DNA of 29,449 nt from positions 1 to 29,449 of the IMG/VR virus record IMGVR_UViG_3300027881_000055; one strand, 5' to 3'. The DNA is from a virus. Within the stretch, counting starts at the first letter, position 1, and every line of letters begins with the position of its first letter. Position numbers and translations under genes: made by a program. Positions 9,743 to 17,193 of the stretch are shown piece after piece. The notes under the pieces are model-generated. The model saw nothing but the letters and a program-made list of their open reading frames with translations. It had not been told where the DNA came from and searched no databases.

Positions 9743-10402
9743 TTACCTCTGGGTTGTAGGCACCGCTGGCGCTTCCAGAGGTGTCAAGTTGTATCTCTGA
9801 TTCAGTAGCTCATAGGTCTCCCGTTTAGCCATCGGCAATTCTGCCGTGTACTGTTCCATCCACATCGGAGCACGGTCATCGGACTTGAGGAAGCCCTCTG
9901 CTTCAGCCAGACATGCCTTGAAGAGCATGTCGTCCTGATGCAGGGACAACCATGTAGTCGCGTTACCTACCGATAGTCGCGTTGGACGAGTTACGCCACG
10001 AGCTGTGAGCGTATAAATTGCGTCAGGGATCGGAGACAGTAGCCAATCAGTCTCAGTCTGTTCAGAGTAGTATTTAGGTGGAGCCGTTTGACCCACTGTC
10101 TGGTGATCCCTGACGAAATCGGTTGACCGCAGTTCGAGCCACGTGCGCTCGCCTGCGCTGTCATAAAAAATAGATTGTGTTACCACCAGCTCAGCGTCAG
10201 TCACCGGCTTGGTCACGGTTTCAGCGCCTGACGCTGTATCCGCTGTGTCCTCTGACGTGAAGATCGACAAATCGAGATCACGCCACAAGCGCATCTCTCC
10301 GAGATTGATCACGTCATCAATCGAACCTGTGAACTCAGCGTCGTCGTCTTCAAGCCACGCTTGCAGCTTATCGCTCAGCTCTGTGTACGTCATGTTGCTC
10401 AT
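9743..10402 (-). CDS. Phage adaptor-like protein (second head-tail adaptor)
   Basis: The product (219 residues from the chosen start) resembles the adaptor proteins of short-tailed phages such as SU10: an N-terminal helix (MTYTELSDKLQAWLEDDD), the motif IDDVINLGEMRLWRDLDL with a Met-Arg-Leu-Trp-Arg helix, a central beta part (LELRSTDFVRDH, PPKYYSEQTE) and a C-terminal helical part (DMLFKACLAEAEGFLK, MEQYTAELPMAKRE). Such proteins form a dodecameric ring under the portal. I chose the ATG at 10402 because it overlaps the upstream stop as TGATG, the style used across this operon, and GGGTGGG lies just upstream. A longer start at 10426 would overlap the previous gene by 25 bases. Together with the gp4-like protein this is the second adaptor candidate. 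Confidence 0.6.
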   Translation of the reverse strand: MSNMTYTELSDKLQAWLEDDDAEFTGSIDDVINLGEMRLWRDLDLSIFTSEDTADTASGAETVTKPVTDAELVVTQSIFYDSAGERTWLELRSTDFVRDHQTVGQTAPPKYYSEQTETDWLLSPIPDAIYTLTARGVTRPTRLSVGNATTWLSLHQDDMLFKACLAEAEGFLKSDDRAPMWMEQYTAELPMAKRETYELLNQRYNLTPLEAPAVPTTQR

Positions 10403-10950
10403 CAGCCCACCCTGTGTATAAGACACCCGGCAGCGTTGAAGCTCAGGTCCGCTGTGCCAGTATCAATCTTCACTCTCATGTCAAGCAGGTCTCCAGCCGT
10501 CAATGAGCTGATCTCTTCAAACGAAACCACACCAACATCACTACTCGATGCTGACCTGACCACCTCAATCGCGCCCGGTGAAGCGTTGATGTGTGGACGG
10601 AACGTGATTATGGTCGGCGTGCCATCTGACGAGAACGATGCCCAGAAGCCAGTCCTGTAAATACCAGTCGCCCCGATGGTGAAGTCATATGTTGACGACA
10701 ATGTGAGCGACGTACCATCCGTGTTGACATCAGATGACTGTGCGTGAATGGTGTCGAACACATCGAATAGCTCGAAGGTCGTGCCAACTGCGCTCATGAC
10801 CGCTGGCGCTCCAGCCGCGCTCAATACCATACAGCCGTAACCCATCGCTGATGCCATTGCGTCACGCAGGTCTTCTGGCGAGATGTCAGCCGTAGTGTTA
10901 TCTGCCAGCAGTGTTCTTACAGCTGTCTGATCACGTTCTGTTTGTGCCAT
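10402..10950 (-). CDS. Putative virion protein with C1q/TNF-like jelly-roll domain
   Basis: The 182-residue product has a short helical N-terminus (residues 1-40, including SPEDLRDAMASAMGYG) and a beta-rich domain to the end. The pattern of that domain fits a C1q/TNF-type jelly roll: LTLSSTYDFTIGATGIYRTGFWASF near 83-107, then ITFRPHIN, then LTAGDLLDMRVK and a last strand FNAAGCLIHRV. Such folds occur in head fibres, decoration proteins and receptor-binding tips of phages. It sits between the conserved Trp/Pro-motif gene and the second adaptor, joined to both by one-base stop/start overlaps. Its location in the virion is unknown, either neck whiskers or a tail component. Confidence 0.45.
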   Translation of the reverse strand: MAQTERDQTAVRTLLADNTTADISPEDLRDAMASAMGYGCMVLSAAGAPAVMSAVGTTFELFDVFDTIHAQSSDVNTDGTSLTLSSTYDFTIGATGIYRTGFWASFSSDGTPTIITFRPHINASPGAIEVVRSASSSDVGVVSFEEISSLTAGDLLDMRVKIDTGTADLSFNAAGCLIHRVG

Positions 10951-11513
10951 TACTGGAACCCCTCATCAAAACCACTGGAAGTGCTGTAACCACCAATCTC
11001 TTCAATATAAAAGTTATTGCCCGCTGTAGCGGTGCCCTGAAAAGCAGAAGTCAGCGGGATCAAAAAGACAGGCGAGCTGCCACCGGCTCGACTGAAACCG
11101 TCAACGATTCGCGACACGAAGTAGCCACCACTGTCCAGCTCAATGAACACCCAGTAATTCCACGGAAAGACGATTGCCGTATCAACGTGAAAGCTGGTCT
11201 CATCTCCAGTCAACGTCGCCGCGATAACTCCCAGTGCTGCTGTCGTCGGAATGGTGGGTGTAATGCCGCCATCAAGGTTCTCAGGATCACCATAGCCAGC
11301 TTCAATGGAAATTTCCGGGGCAGGTCGAAAAAGTGCAATAGGATCAACGACTTCCACAGGTATCTCCTGCGGATGTTTCGGCTCCCACCAATCAGGATGA
11401 ACCAACAGTCCTTGAATGTGACCGTCCTCAACGAGATCGCGGTAACGCATCTTCTGACCAGAGCGCTGACACTCGGCAACTGCGTGAGTACCTTTAGCGT
11501 AGCTCTTGCTCAT
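10950..11513 (-). CDS. Conserved phage virion protein with DWWEPKHPQE motif
   Basis: The 187-residue product begins with a conserved segment, AECQRSGQKMRYRDLVEDG followed by GLLVHPDWWEPKHPQE (residues 12-50). A recognisable family of small structural proteins of podoviruses and related phages carries this pattern, with a Cys and basic residues before a W-x-P-x-H-P-Q end. In relatives the first part can look like a metal-binding knuckle; here only one Cys is visible, so metal binding is doubtful. The remainder (100-187) is beta-rich, including VFPWNYWVFIELDSGGY. It overlaps the gp4-like adaptor stop by four bases and is followed by the jelly-roll gene. The function is unknown; position suggests neck or tail. 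Confidence 0.5.
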   Translation of the reverse strand: MSKSYAKGTHAVAECQRSGQKMRYRDLVEDGHIQGLLVHPDWWEPKHPQEIPVEVVDPIALFRPAPEISIEAGYGDPENLDGGITPTIPTTAALGVIAATLTGDETSFHVDTAIVFPWNYWVFIELDSGGYFVSRIVDGFSRAGGSSPVFLIPLTSAFQGTATAGNNFYIEEIGGYSTSSGFDEGFQ

Positions 11514-12238
11514 CGGTAGCTGCTCGCTCTACCTCTCCTGCGCCGCGAACCAGAGGTTGGCACGATGCGAACATCACCACGTTCACGTGAAGCGTTGCTG
11601 CCGGTCTTGAAGGCATTCTCTGCTTTCACGTACAGCGATGCTTCCAGTTCGGGTGGCGCGTACTTCTCTGCAAGACGAAACGCCAACCCGTAAGCGAAAG
11701 CGTCGTACATGTACCAAGGGATGTCTGCGTTGTCGGCAGCAGTGTCGGAGTCTTCGAACTTCATCACCGCATCAAAGTGCAGCTCATCAGTCGAGTTCTC
11801 TGGTACGGTCCACAGCGTCAACGTGATGCCGTCGCGTCCTTTGTCCACGAACACACGATCAGGTCTGCCCTCAATGTCCTTTTCAGGGATGTTGAGCAGC
11901 TCTTTGCGTGACATGAATTCAACGGGTGTGTCTACACCGTTTCGCCGCAGCACCACAGACAGGATGTCGAGTATCGCTACCCCACCAACATCAAGATCGA
12001 AATCTACGCCAGCAACGTATTCCGATTGGCTCTCCACGAGCGTGAACGACTGCCGTTGAATACGGAAGTCGTGATAGTCCTTCGTTGCCCAATCAGCCAA
12101 CATGAAGCGCATGGAGCGCCGCGCAGACAGGATGTGCCGCGAAGTAATCTTCGCCGGGTCTATCCGACAGCGCTCCAGTGCTTCATCAACCATCTCGGCT
12201 AGATCGGGATTAAAGATGAAATTCCCTGATGTCGCCAT
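11510..12238 (-). CDS. Head-tail adaptor, P22 gp4-like
   Basis: The 242-residue product shows the layout of gp4-type adaptors: an N-terminal helix (LAEMVDEALERCRID at 13-27), a second helix rich in Arg and Met (HILSARRSMRFMLADWATK at 35-53), a beta insertion (YDILSV-type strands and VEFMSRKELLNIP), then a C-terminal helix (WYMYDAFAYGLAFRLAEKYAPPELEASL) and a basic disordered tail with an SRRRRGRASS segment. In P22, gp4 binds below the portal after packaging and begins the short tail. An AAGGA ribosome-binding site lies upstream of the ATG. It comes directly before further neck genes, which fits. Any peptidoglycan-cleaving activity, as reported for P22 gp4, cannot be judged here. Confidence 0.7.
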   Translation of the reverse strand: MATSGNFIFNPDLAEMVDEALERCRIDPAKITSRHILSARRSMRFMLADWATKDYHDFRIQRQSFTLVESQSEYVAGVDFDLDVGGVAILDILSVVLRRNGVDTPVEFMSRKELLNIPEKDIEGRPDRVFVDKGRDGITLTLWTVPENSTDELHFDAVMKFEDSDTAADNADIPWYMYDAFAYGLAFRLAEKYAPPELEASLYVKAENAFKTGSNASRERGDVRIVPTSGSRRRRGRASSYR

Positions 12239-12242
12239 GAGG

Positions 12243-12611
12243 TTATCCTTGCTGAATCGTGTAGCTTACCGAGCCAGTGCCAGCCGTTTTGTTGATCCGA
12301 AATGCGAAAACAGGTTTGCCGGAAACCGCAACAGAAGCGTCCACGGCTCCGCTTGCAATCTCGTTATCCCAGTCTGCTGCTGTTGGAGCAACGTAGCGCC
12401 CCGGATCAGTTGGCATTGCGACGTTCACTGCTTGCTGTGCAGTTGCGTCGTACATGATGTTTTGCGATGTCGAGTCAACCGTGAAGGTGATCGTTCCGTT
12501 CGCAATCACATGTACCCTCCAATCATCAAGACAAGTCTCAACAACCACATAGCTCGCGCCCACACCAGCAGGCGTGGTTCCGGTAAAGGGGCGTTTACGT
12601 GAAAATGCCAT
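12243..12611 (-). CDS. Small putative virion protein, unknown
   Basis: The product is about 122 residues and mostly beta, rich in Ala, Thr, Val and Gly (TITFTVDSTSQNI, FAFRINKTAGTGSVSYTI at the end). No family is recognised. The ATG at 12611 is chosen over the GTG at 12614 because AGGGGG lies six bases upstream. It lies between a beta-rich 154-residue protein and the gp4-like adaptor, so a head-completion or decoration role is possible, but this rests on position alone. Confidence 0.5.
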   Translation of the reverse strand: MAFSRKRPFTGTTPAGVGASYVVVETCLDDWRVHVIANGTITFTVDSTSQNIMYDATAQQAVNVAMPTDPGRYVAPTAADWDNEIASGAVDASVAVSGKPVFAFRINKTAGTGSVSYTIQQG

Positions 12612-12622
12612 CACTCACCCCC

Positions 12623-13087
12623 TTAGTCGTTCAGCTTGCCGTCATCGGCCATGACCCACATGATGTAGATGTCGATCTCACCAGCGGTGTTGTTGGTGCC
12701 AACACCATCGTCACCGTAGGTAACCTCAGCCGTTTCAGCGATCACTGTGCCAAGCAAAGCGCCCGCAAGCGCACCGAGAAACACGGTGTGCGTTGAAGCA
12801 TCATAGGCAAGCCCATCAGCAAGACCGTTGTCGTTTGGTGTGCCGAGTTCAAGACCAATGTCCAGAATCGGCGTTGTGCCACCAGAAGCGGTAACGGTTT
12901 CAACCACCCATATTTCCAGCGGGATACATCCCTTTGGCAAAAACCTTCCGGTTCCTGTACCTGCATCAACGGTCGCATCAAGACCTTGTATCGTTAATAT
13001 CGACGGCACTGATGCTGGTGTCTTCAGGTTCGTCCCTGCTGCACCACCTTGTCGCCAATATCCTTTAACTGTACTTCGAGTACCCAT
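12623..13087 (-). CDS. Putative head protein following the capsid gene
   Basis: The 154-residue product is hydrophobic and beta-rich with many Gly and Thr (TVDAGTGTGRFLPKGCIPLEIWVVE, EIDIYIMWVMAD near the end). It has the composition of a decoration or head-associated protein. It is the first gene after the terminator that follows the capsid gene, with its own ribosome-binding site (GGAG just upstream of ATG). Proteins with a FLPKGxIP strand are frequent beside capsid genes in environmental phages, but I cannot name a family with certainty. Confidence 0.5.
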   Translation of the reverse strand: MGTRSTVKGYWRQGGAAGTNLKTPASVPSILTIQGLDATVDAGTGTGRFLPKGCIPLEIWVVETVTASGGTTPILDIGLELGTPNDNGLADGLAYDASTHTVFLGALAGALLGTVIAETAEVTYGDDGVGTNNTAGEIDIYIMWVMADDGKLND

Positions 13088-13120
13088 CTGTCTGTCTCCA
13101 GTCTCTTACGAGTCGTCAGG

Positions 13121-13200
13121 GTTAAAATTAAGAGTGAGGACTGGTGGCTTCAGGTCGTCGCCACGACGCGACTTGCCACCATACCTTCCAGTCCCACTCA
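13121..13200 (-). terminator. Hairpin terminator after the major capsid gene
   Basis: Seven bases past the capsid stop, the minus strand carries GAGTGGGACTGG (13199-13188), which pairs with CCAGTCCTCACTC (13144-13132) as a 12-bp stem with one bulged T. An inner arm GTCGC/GCGAC (13172-13168 and 13161-13157) makes the structure branched or longer. It is followed at once by a T-rich stretch, TCTTAATTTT. This is the form of an intrinsic terminator on the minus strand, probably partial so that capsid mRNA ends here at high level while the neck and tail genes are read through. The remainder of the 119-base gap to 13087 holds only the ribosome-binding site of the next gene. Confidence 0.7.
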
Positions 13201-13206
13201 GACCTC

Positions 13207-14121
13207 TTAGGCGCTGCCAGAGCTGCCGAAGCCACCACGGTAATCAGACCACCCGAACGAGTAGCGTTCACGCGCTTTGTAACGCATGTTGCCGGTCTCG
13301 AAGTCGCCTTCGAGTCCACGTTGGATGTTCTTACGAACCATGTGCTTCAGACCGTCATTGCAGTCCGTGATGATCGTCCACTGACTTGCATCAGTTAGCC
13401 GATGGTTCTTGTAGCAACCACCGGGGATCATGCCCATCTTCTTGATGGCATTGATGTCATTGTCAGCTGTACCGGGACGGTACGGAGACATCAACAGCCT
13501 TTCGGCAACAAACATCAAGTCGGGCGGGACAACCAGTTTAACGGCACGAACAGCAATCGGAATTGCTCGCTCGTCCACGAACTTACTGATCGCGATGCAG
13601 GCTTCCTCAAGGGAAGTCTCTGACAGATCAGCTTGTGTCGAGAACGTGTTCGCCTGCACACCACCACCGAAGAGCGGATGTAGTGTCGAGAACAGCTCAA
13701 CGCCATCACCACCGGGGAAGTTCGAGTCGAAGCCGTTGTTGATCGGGGCCGCGCCCTTTACTTCTTTGGTGTGTTGCATCGAGCGAGCAAGTGCTTTCGA
13801 GTACTTGTTACCGATGGAGCCATAGAGATTGTCTTCCTCAGCTTCCTCTGTGAGCGAGAAGGCCAGTGCAATCGTCTCATGCACGTAGCGGCTGACGAAC
13901 GCCTCACCACCTTGGTCATACGCCACTGGTGCGCCTTCCGGCTTCACAGGTGCGCCAGCCAAGCCAGCGAGCAGTACGTCTTCCTCATACGCTTTCTGAG
14001 AGTTTTCTACAGCGTAAATGGGTCTCCACTCCTGTTCGTAACGTCTGTATTCCAGACCGAACACGGTGTTCAGACCCTCTTGCAGCTCCTTTCTAAAGCG
14101 AGCGCGATTCATGATAGCCAT
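13207..14121 (-). CDS. Major capsid protein
   Basis: From the chosen start the product is 304 residues. It carries hallmarks of a common HK97-fold capsid family of podo- and siphoviruses: LVVPPDLMFVAERLLMS, PYRPGTADNDINAIKKMGM, then DCNDGLKHMVRK, the motif LEGDFETGNMRYKARER, and the C-terminal YSFGWSDYRGGFGSSG. The start at 14121 (MAIMNRARF) is preceded by AAAGGAG eight bases away and does not overlap the previous gene, while a longer reading to 14253 would run through the preceding coding region and reads as non-protein-like. It is followed by a hairpin terminator, as expected for the most expressed virion gene. The scaffold and the probable decoration protein are encoded just upstream. The assignment is firm by motif. 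Confidence 0.9.
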   Translation of the reverse strand: MAIMNRARFRKELQEGLNTVFGLEYRRYEQEWRPIYAVENSQKAYEEDVLLAGLAGAPVKPEGAPVAYDQGGEAFVSRYVHETIALAFSLTEEAEEDNLYGSIGNKYSKALARSMQHTKEVKGAAPINNGFDSNFPGGDGVELFSTLHPLFGGGVQANTFSTQADLSETSLEEACIAISKFVDERAIPIAVRAVKLVVPPDLMFVAERLLMSPYRPGTADNDINAIKKMGMIPGGCYKNHRLTDASQWTIITDCNDGLKHMVRKNIQRGLEGDFETGNMRYKARERYSFGWSDYRGGFGSSGSA

Positions 14122-14134
14122 TAGTCGTTCTCCT

Positions 14135-14731
14135 TTAGATAGACGCGAGCGGCGATGCGACCAGAGCGCTCTCAGATACAACCACTTCAACTCGTGGATT
14201 GTCTGAGGATGCGTCTGCCGGATAGATGCCGTCAGGTGCGAGTGCAAGGCCAATTACTTGGAACTGAGCAGTAGTTGCTCCCGGTGTTCCGACTTCAAAG
14301 CCAGAAACTCCGTTTGCAACATTGCCTGCCCCAGCAACAACGTCAGAGTACTGCGTGACATCGGCTGCGGCGTAAGCGCCTTCTAATTGGACGGAATAAA
14401 CGATATTCAGATCGCTGTACACGAATGCTTCCGCAGGGACCGAACCAAGAGTGACAGTACCGCCCACCCATTGGTTAGACCATACAACATCACCGTTCGC
14501 AGCGGTGTACTGACATCCGGCGAAAACGCCGATAACGTCACCTCCACCAGCAGCTGCTACGTCAATGTTATTTCCATCACCTGCCGGGGTTGCGTGCCTG
14601 ATTACGGCGTCACCCTGAAAGATGCTGGAAGCCTCTGCGGAGTCAATCGTGAAGCCACCCGTATATCGCACGGTGCCACCAGAGCGGTGGCGAATGGGAA
14701 CAAACCCATTAGGTGCGTCGAGATTTGCCAT
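14135..14731 (-). CDS. Probable head decoration/stabilisation protein
   Basis: The 198-residue product starts MANLDAPNGFVPIRHRSGG, a signature I associate with a capsid-adjacent protein found directly upstream of capsid genes in many podo- and siphoviruses. The rest is beta-rich with GDVIGVFAGCQY near 85-96 and YSDLNIVYSVQLEGAY near 126-141. GAGG lies nine bases upstream of the ATG. Position between scaffold genes and the capsid gene supports a capsid decoration or cement protein. It has no scaffold-like charge pattern. Family recognition is good, role moderate. Confidence 0.65.
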   Translation of the reverse strand: MANLDAPNGFVPIRHRSGGTVRYTGGFTIDSAEASSIFQGDAVIRHATPAGDGNNIDVAAAGGGDVIGVFAGCQYTAANGDVVWSNQWVGGTVTLGSVPAEAFVYSDLNIVYSVQLEGAYAAADVTQYSDVVAGAGNVANGVSGFEVGTPGATTAQFQVIGLALAPDGIYPADASSDNPRVEVVVSESALVASPLASI

Positions 14732-14742
14732 TGAACATTACC

Positions 14743-15300
14743 TCATTCATCGTCAGCCACCCCTGCGGGTTGCACCCGGATACCGGGATGGGATACCGAT
14801 GTTTTATGTTCCTTCACAATCGGATGTCCGGCTATCTGGGTCGATTCAAGATCATGTTCAACGCTCTGCATTTGCTCACGTGTCACTTTGGCAATTGCAG
14901 CCTTTCGTCTGGCAAGAATCTCGGAGTCGATCTCCATCAAGACAAGATCATCCACCACTATCATCCCGTTGTCCTTGTCCGCAAACGTGGCATAAATTCG
15001 CCACTCTTCATCGAGACTTTCAGGAGCGCGTGGTCTCCATCCTTCTCGCCAACTGCGATTCAAGTTCTTGGGATCATCCGCACCGTGGATTGACTTTCTG
15101 ACCCATCGCTGAGTCATGCCGTCGCGAGCTGGTGGAGCGTCCAAACTTGATGGACGTAACCATCCTGCTGCTTCCATTTGGTGGGTGGCATCGTACTCCG
15201 AAGTCTCGTCCACACGAGATTCGTGCCCATGGTCAACGCCATGGTTGGTTACAGCGGGTTTCGGTGCAACCTTTTTTGCTACTTTCTTTTGCGCAGTCAT
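14743..15300 (-). CDS. Conserved head-module protein, unknown function
   Basis: The 185-residue product has a basic Lys/Ala/Pro-rich N-terminus (residues 1-20), then a His/Asp/Glu-rich stretch. A conserved core follows at about 60-95: DGMTQRWVRKSIHG, then DPKNLNRSWREGWRPR. This RWVR...EGWxPR pattern recurs in small proteins next to scaffold and capsid genes of many phages, where function is not known. A helical segment follows (MEIDSEILARRKAAIAKVTREQMQ, about 120-145). It overlaps the scaffold stop by four bases (ATGA) and precedes the decoration-like gene. Helical, charged and adjacent to the scaffold, it may take part in procapsid assembly. Confidence 0.55.
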   Translation of the reverse strand: MTAQKKVAKKVAPKPAVTNHGVDHGHESRVDETSEYDATHQMEAAGWLRPSSLDAPPARDGMTQRWVRKSIHGADDPKNLNRSWREGWRPRAPESLDEEWRIYATFADKDNGMIVVDDLVLMEIDSEILARRKAAIAKVTREQMQSVEHDLESTQIAGHPIVKEHKTSVSHPGIRVQPAGVADDE

Positions 15301-16361
15301 TGTCTGGCTCCCTGTTCAGCTTCGCGTTTGTTTCTGGCGTATTCCTTCAACACTTCTGGATCATTCGGGTCCAGATTGAAGCGCCTCATATTCGCGAAGT
15401 CATCCTCCGTGAGTTCGACTTTACTGCCACTTGTCCGCTGGCGACGTGCTTCATTGCCACCGACTGGAGCGACGACTGACTTACCGCGTTTATCTGGCTT
15501 GTCGTTCTTGTCGTCCTTGTCGGTGTCATCACCGGCAGCGTCCAAGTCCTCATACAGCTTAGGCTCCTTCTCCTTGATTCTCTTGTCTAATTCTTCGAAA
15601 TAGTCAGGATTATCAGGACGGTAGCCATCCGCAAAAACTTCCCTGTCCAAACGATTGGCAAGGCGCGTTTGACGTTCAAAGCCATTCGCGCCGTACCAAT
15701 CTCCCCGGTCGTCCATCCACTTGTCGGCAAGCGACTCGTCGGACTTCTTACCTTCTGGGGTAACTTTATCATCAAATGGTTGTACATTGCCATCGGGTGA
15801 TAAGTCTTCAAGGCGTGACTCAGCGAGAACCTTGTCAGCTTTCAGATCAGAGAGCCGCGTCGTGAGACGCACCTGATCTTCTGTGTTCCCGTCCTCAATG
15901 GCTCGTTTCAGGTCGGTCTGAACCTGTTCCTGCGCCGAGTCAGCCTGTTCGACGGTCCTCTCAAGTGATTTCTTGTCCCGCTCGTAGGAGTCCTTTGCTA
16001 TCGTTTTAGCTTGGTCCTCCCAGTAGTCACCGCGCTGGCGCTCCTTGACCTTTGCGCGTTGCTCACGCTTGATGCGGGCCTGAACTTTCTTTGAGTACTC
16101 GTCATCCTCACTGGCCTTACTTGCGTCATCGTCCTTGCCGGTCTTCGTATCAGCTACTAACTCATCATCAGCGTCTGCGGATCGTAGTCCGTCGAGTTGG
16201 ATGTCGTCGTCTTTCTTAGCATCATCAGCTGCCGCTTGCTCAGCGGGAGTCAAGGTGATGCCATCGTCTTTCGTGCCAGCGTCCAAATCTACTGTTACTG
16301 GTTTGTCTTCATTTACACCATGCAGGTCTTCGAAGACAATTTGATCTTCTGGTCTGCTCAT
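15297..16361 (-). CDS. Scaffolding protein
   Basis: The 354-residue product is strongly charged, Asp/Lys/Glu-rich, with few hydrophobic residues. It has long predicted coiled coils (about 85-190: KKVQARIKREQRAKVKERQR, LERTVEQADSAQEQVQTDLKR). A central motif ADKWMDDRGDWYGANGF (about 210-230) recurs in phage scaffold proteins of this type. A basic C-terminus (RRQRTSGSK ... EYARNKREAEQGARQ) would suit binding to the capsid inner face, as known for P22-type scaffolds. AGGGG lies six bases upstream of the ATG. It sits between the co-chaperonin and the capsid genes, the normal place for a scaffold. No protease domain is seen. Confidence 0.75.
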   Translation of the reverse strand: MSRPEDQIVFEDLHGVNEDKPVTVDLDAGTKDDGITLTPAEQAAADDAKKDDDIQLDGLRSADADDELVADTKTGKDDDASKASEDDEYSKKVQARIKREQRAKVKERQRGDYWEDQAKTIAKDSYERDKKSLERTVEQADSAQEQVQTDLKRAIEDGNTEDQVRLTTRLSDLKADKVLAESRLEDLSPDGNVQPFDDKVTPEGKKSDESLADKWMDDRGDWYGANGFERQTRLANRLDREVFADGYRPDNPDYFEELDKRIKEKEPKLYEDLDAAGDDTDKDDKNDKPDKRGKSVVAPVGGNEARRQRTSGSKVELTEDDFANMRRFNLDPNDPEVLKEYARNKREAEQGARQ

Positions 16362-16373
16362 AATATACCCCTG

Positions 16374-16769
16374 TTACAAATATGCCCGGAAACTTGCCGG
16401 GTCTGTCACGATTCCCATGATGCAATCGTCGTTCATCATGAGGTACTTGGTGCCTGCCTTGGTGACAACCTTCTGCCCACCATAGGTGCCGTACATGATC
16501 CAGTCGTCAACCTTCGGCTTCGGGTCCATGTTCGCCAGCTCGATGCCAGAGCGAGTGACAGCCTTGTAGCACTGATCACCCATGGCAACGATCTGACCGA
16601 CATACGTCAGGTACTCTTCCGACTCACGTGCTTCAGCCGGTAGCGCAATGCCGCCTGCTGTTTCCGTGGGTGGCTCGAACGGTCTCACCAGCACGCGCCA
16701 ACCGACTGGTTGGATTGGAAGCTCAACGTCTATGTCGTGCTCCGCTTTTTGGAATGCGACTTCAGTCAT
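16374..16769 (-). CDS. GroES-like co-chaperonin
   Basis: The 131-residue product aligns by eye with Cpn10/GroES. PVGWRVLVRPFEPP (residues 22-35) matches the first strand. TETAGGIALP (36-45) matches the mobile loop, with I-A-L at the place of the I-V-L tripeptide that contacts GroEL. YVGQIVAMG corresponds to the GEVLAVG strand. VDDWIMYGTYGG matches VGDIVIF..GYG, and the C-terminus has YLMMNDDCIMGIV in place of LIMSESDILAIV. It is longer than bacterial GroES (about 97) because of an N-terminal extension of about 20 residues and a longer middle. Phage T4 gp31 is the classic precedent, needed to fold the T4 capsid protein. Location between the portal and the scaffold suggests it helps fold the capsid protein. 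The start overlaps the previous stop by four bases. Confidence 0.8.
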   Translation of the reverse strand: MTEVAFQKAEHDIDVELPIQPVGWRVLVRPFEPPTETAGGIALPAEARESEEYLTYVGQIVAMGDQCYKAVTRSGIELANMDPKPKVDDWIMYGTYGGQKVVTKAGTKYLMMNDDCIMGIVTDPASFRAYL

Positions 16770-17026
16770 TTCCCTTCTCCACCTGTACCGGCTGGTGGCA
16801 TTTCAGGCAGTTCGCCATCTGATTCACGAGCTGCGTCTTCTACCTGACGCAACATCTGATCAGCGATGTTCCCGGCTGCTTCCAGACCAGCGATCATGCC
16901 AGTGATCTTCTTGTACTCTTCGAAGTCTTTGCACGAGCCTTTACCCAGTTGCAATGAGCGTTGCCCTGATGCCTGCCCCAGTGCGTTCTGTAAATCACGC
17001 ACGAATTGTCTTAGTGTTAGTACCAT
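16766..17026 (-). CDS. Small helical protein downstream of portal
   Basis: The 86-residue product is mainly helical (LRQFVRDLQNALGQ, then CKDFEEYKKITGMIAGLEAAGNIADQMLRQVED) with a Pro/Gly-rich tail. Small proteins with a DFxEYxxxxGxIxGL pattern are common just after portal genes in podoviruses and siphoviruses, with no assigned function that I can name. An AAGGAG sequence lies eight bases before the ATG. The gene overlaps the preceding 65-residue gene by 32 bases and the co-chaperonin start by four. Confidence 0.6.
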   Translation of the reverse strand: MVLTLRQFVRDLQNALGQASGQRSLQLGKGSCKDFEEYKKITGMIAGLEAAGNIADQMLRQVEDAARESDGELPEMPPAGTGGEGK

Positions 17027-17192
17027 CTAACTTTCTCCTTGCTACACCTGCCAGTTTATCGAGCAGTGTTTGATATGTGACCCCGGCCTCTTGCGCGGCG
17101 TGGGCGAAGTTTCGGGGAGATACACCACGAACTCCCCGCTTGCGCAGGAATTCGCGTGCGGCACGCACGTCCTCTGGTCTGACGTTATCCAC
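16995..17192 (-). CDS. Small basic helical protein, GTG start
   Basis: The product is about 65 residues (MDNVRPEDVRAAREFLRKRG...), helical and basic, with a pattern like a small helix-turn-helix (DVRAAREFLRKRG, PRNFAHAAQEAG, YQTLLDKLAGVARRK). I place the start at the GTG at 17192, one base after the portal stop; the longer open frame (to 17345) overlaps portal coding and reads as an out-of-frame shadow. The ribosome-binding site is weak, so translation may depend on coupling to the portal. Function unknown; small DNA-binding or head protein are both possible. Confidence 0.5.
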   Translation of the reverse strand: MDNVRPEDVRAAREFLRKRGVRGVSPRNFAHAAQEAGVTYQTLLDKLAGVARRKLDGTNTKTIRA

Positions 17193-17193
17193 C

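Noticed and set aside
13128-13319. Open frame continuing past the capsid C-terminus in another frame, which could be a frameshifted long form like T7 gp10B
   Set aside because: No slippery heptamer is visible at the frame change, and the extra segment is Trp/Arg-rich and lies in the terminator stem, so it is better explained as chance.
14122-14253. 44-residue N-terminal extension of the capsid gene
   Set aside because: It runs through the preceding decoration-like gene out of frame, while the ATG at 14121 has AAAGGAG at ideal spacing.
16197-16643. Plus-strand open frames of 100-230 codons at several places, for example 16197-16643, 21759-22454 and 18175-18780
   Set aside because: They are antisense to well-supported minus-strand genes, lack ribosome-binding sites and protein-like motifs, and are rich in residues expected from antisense reading.
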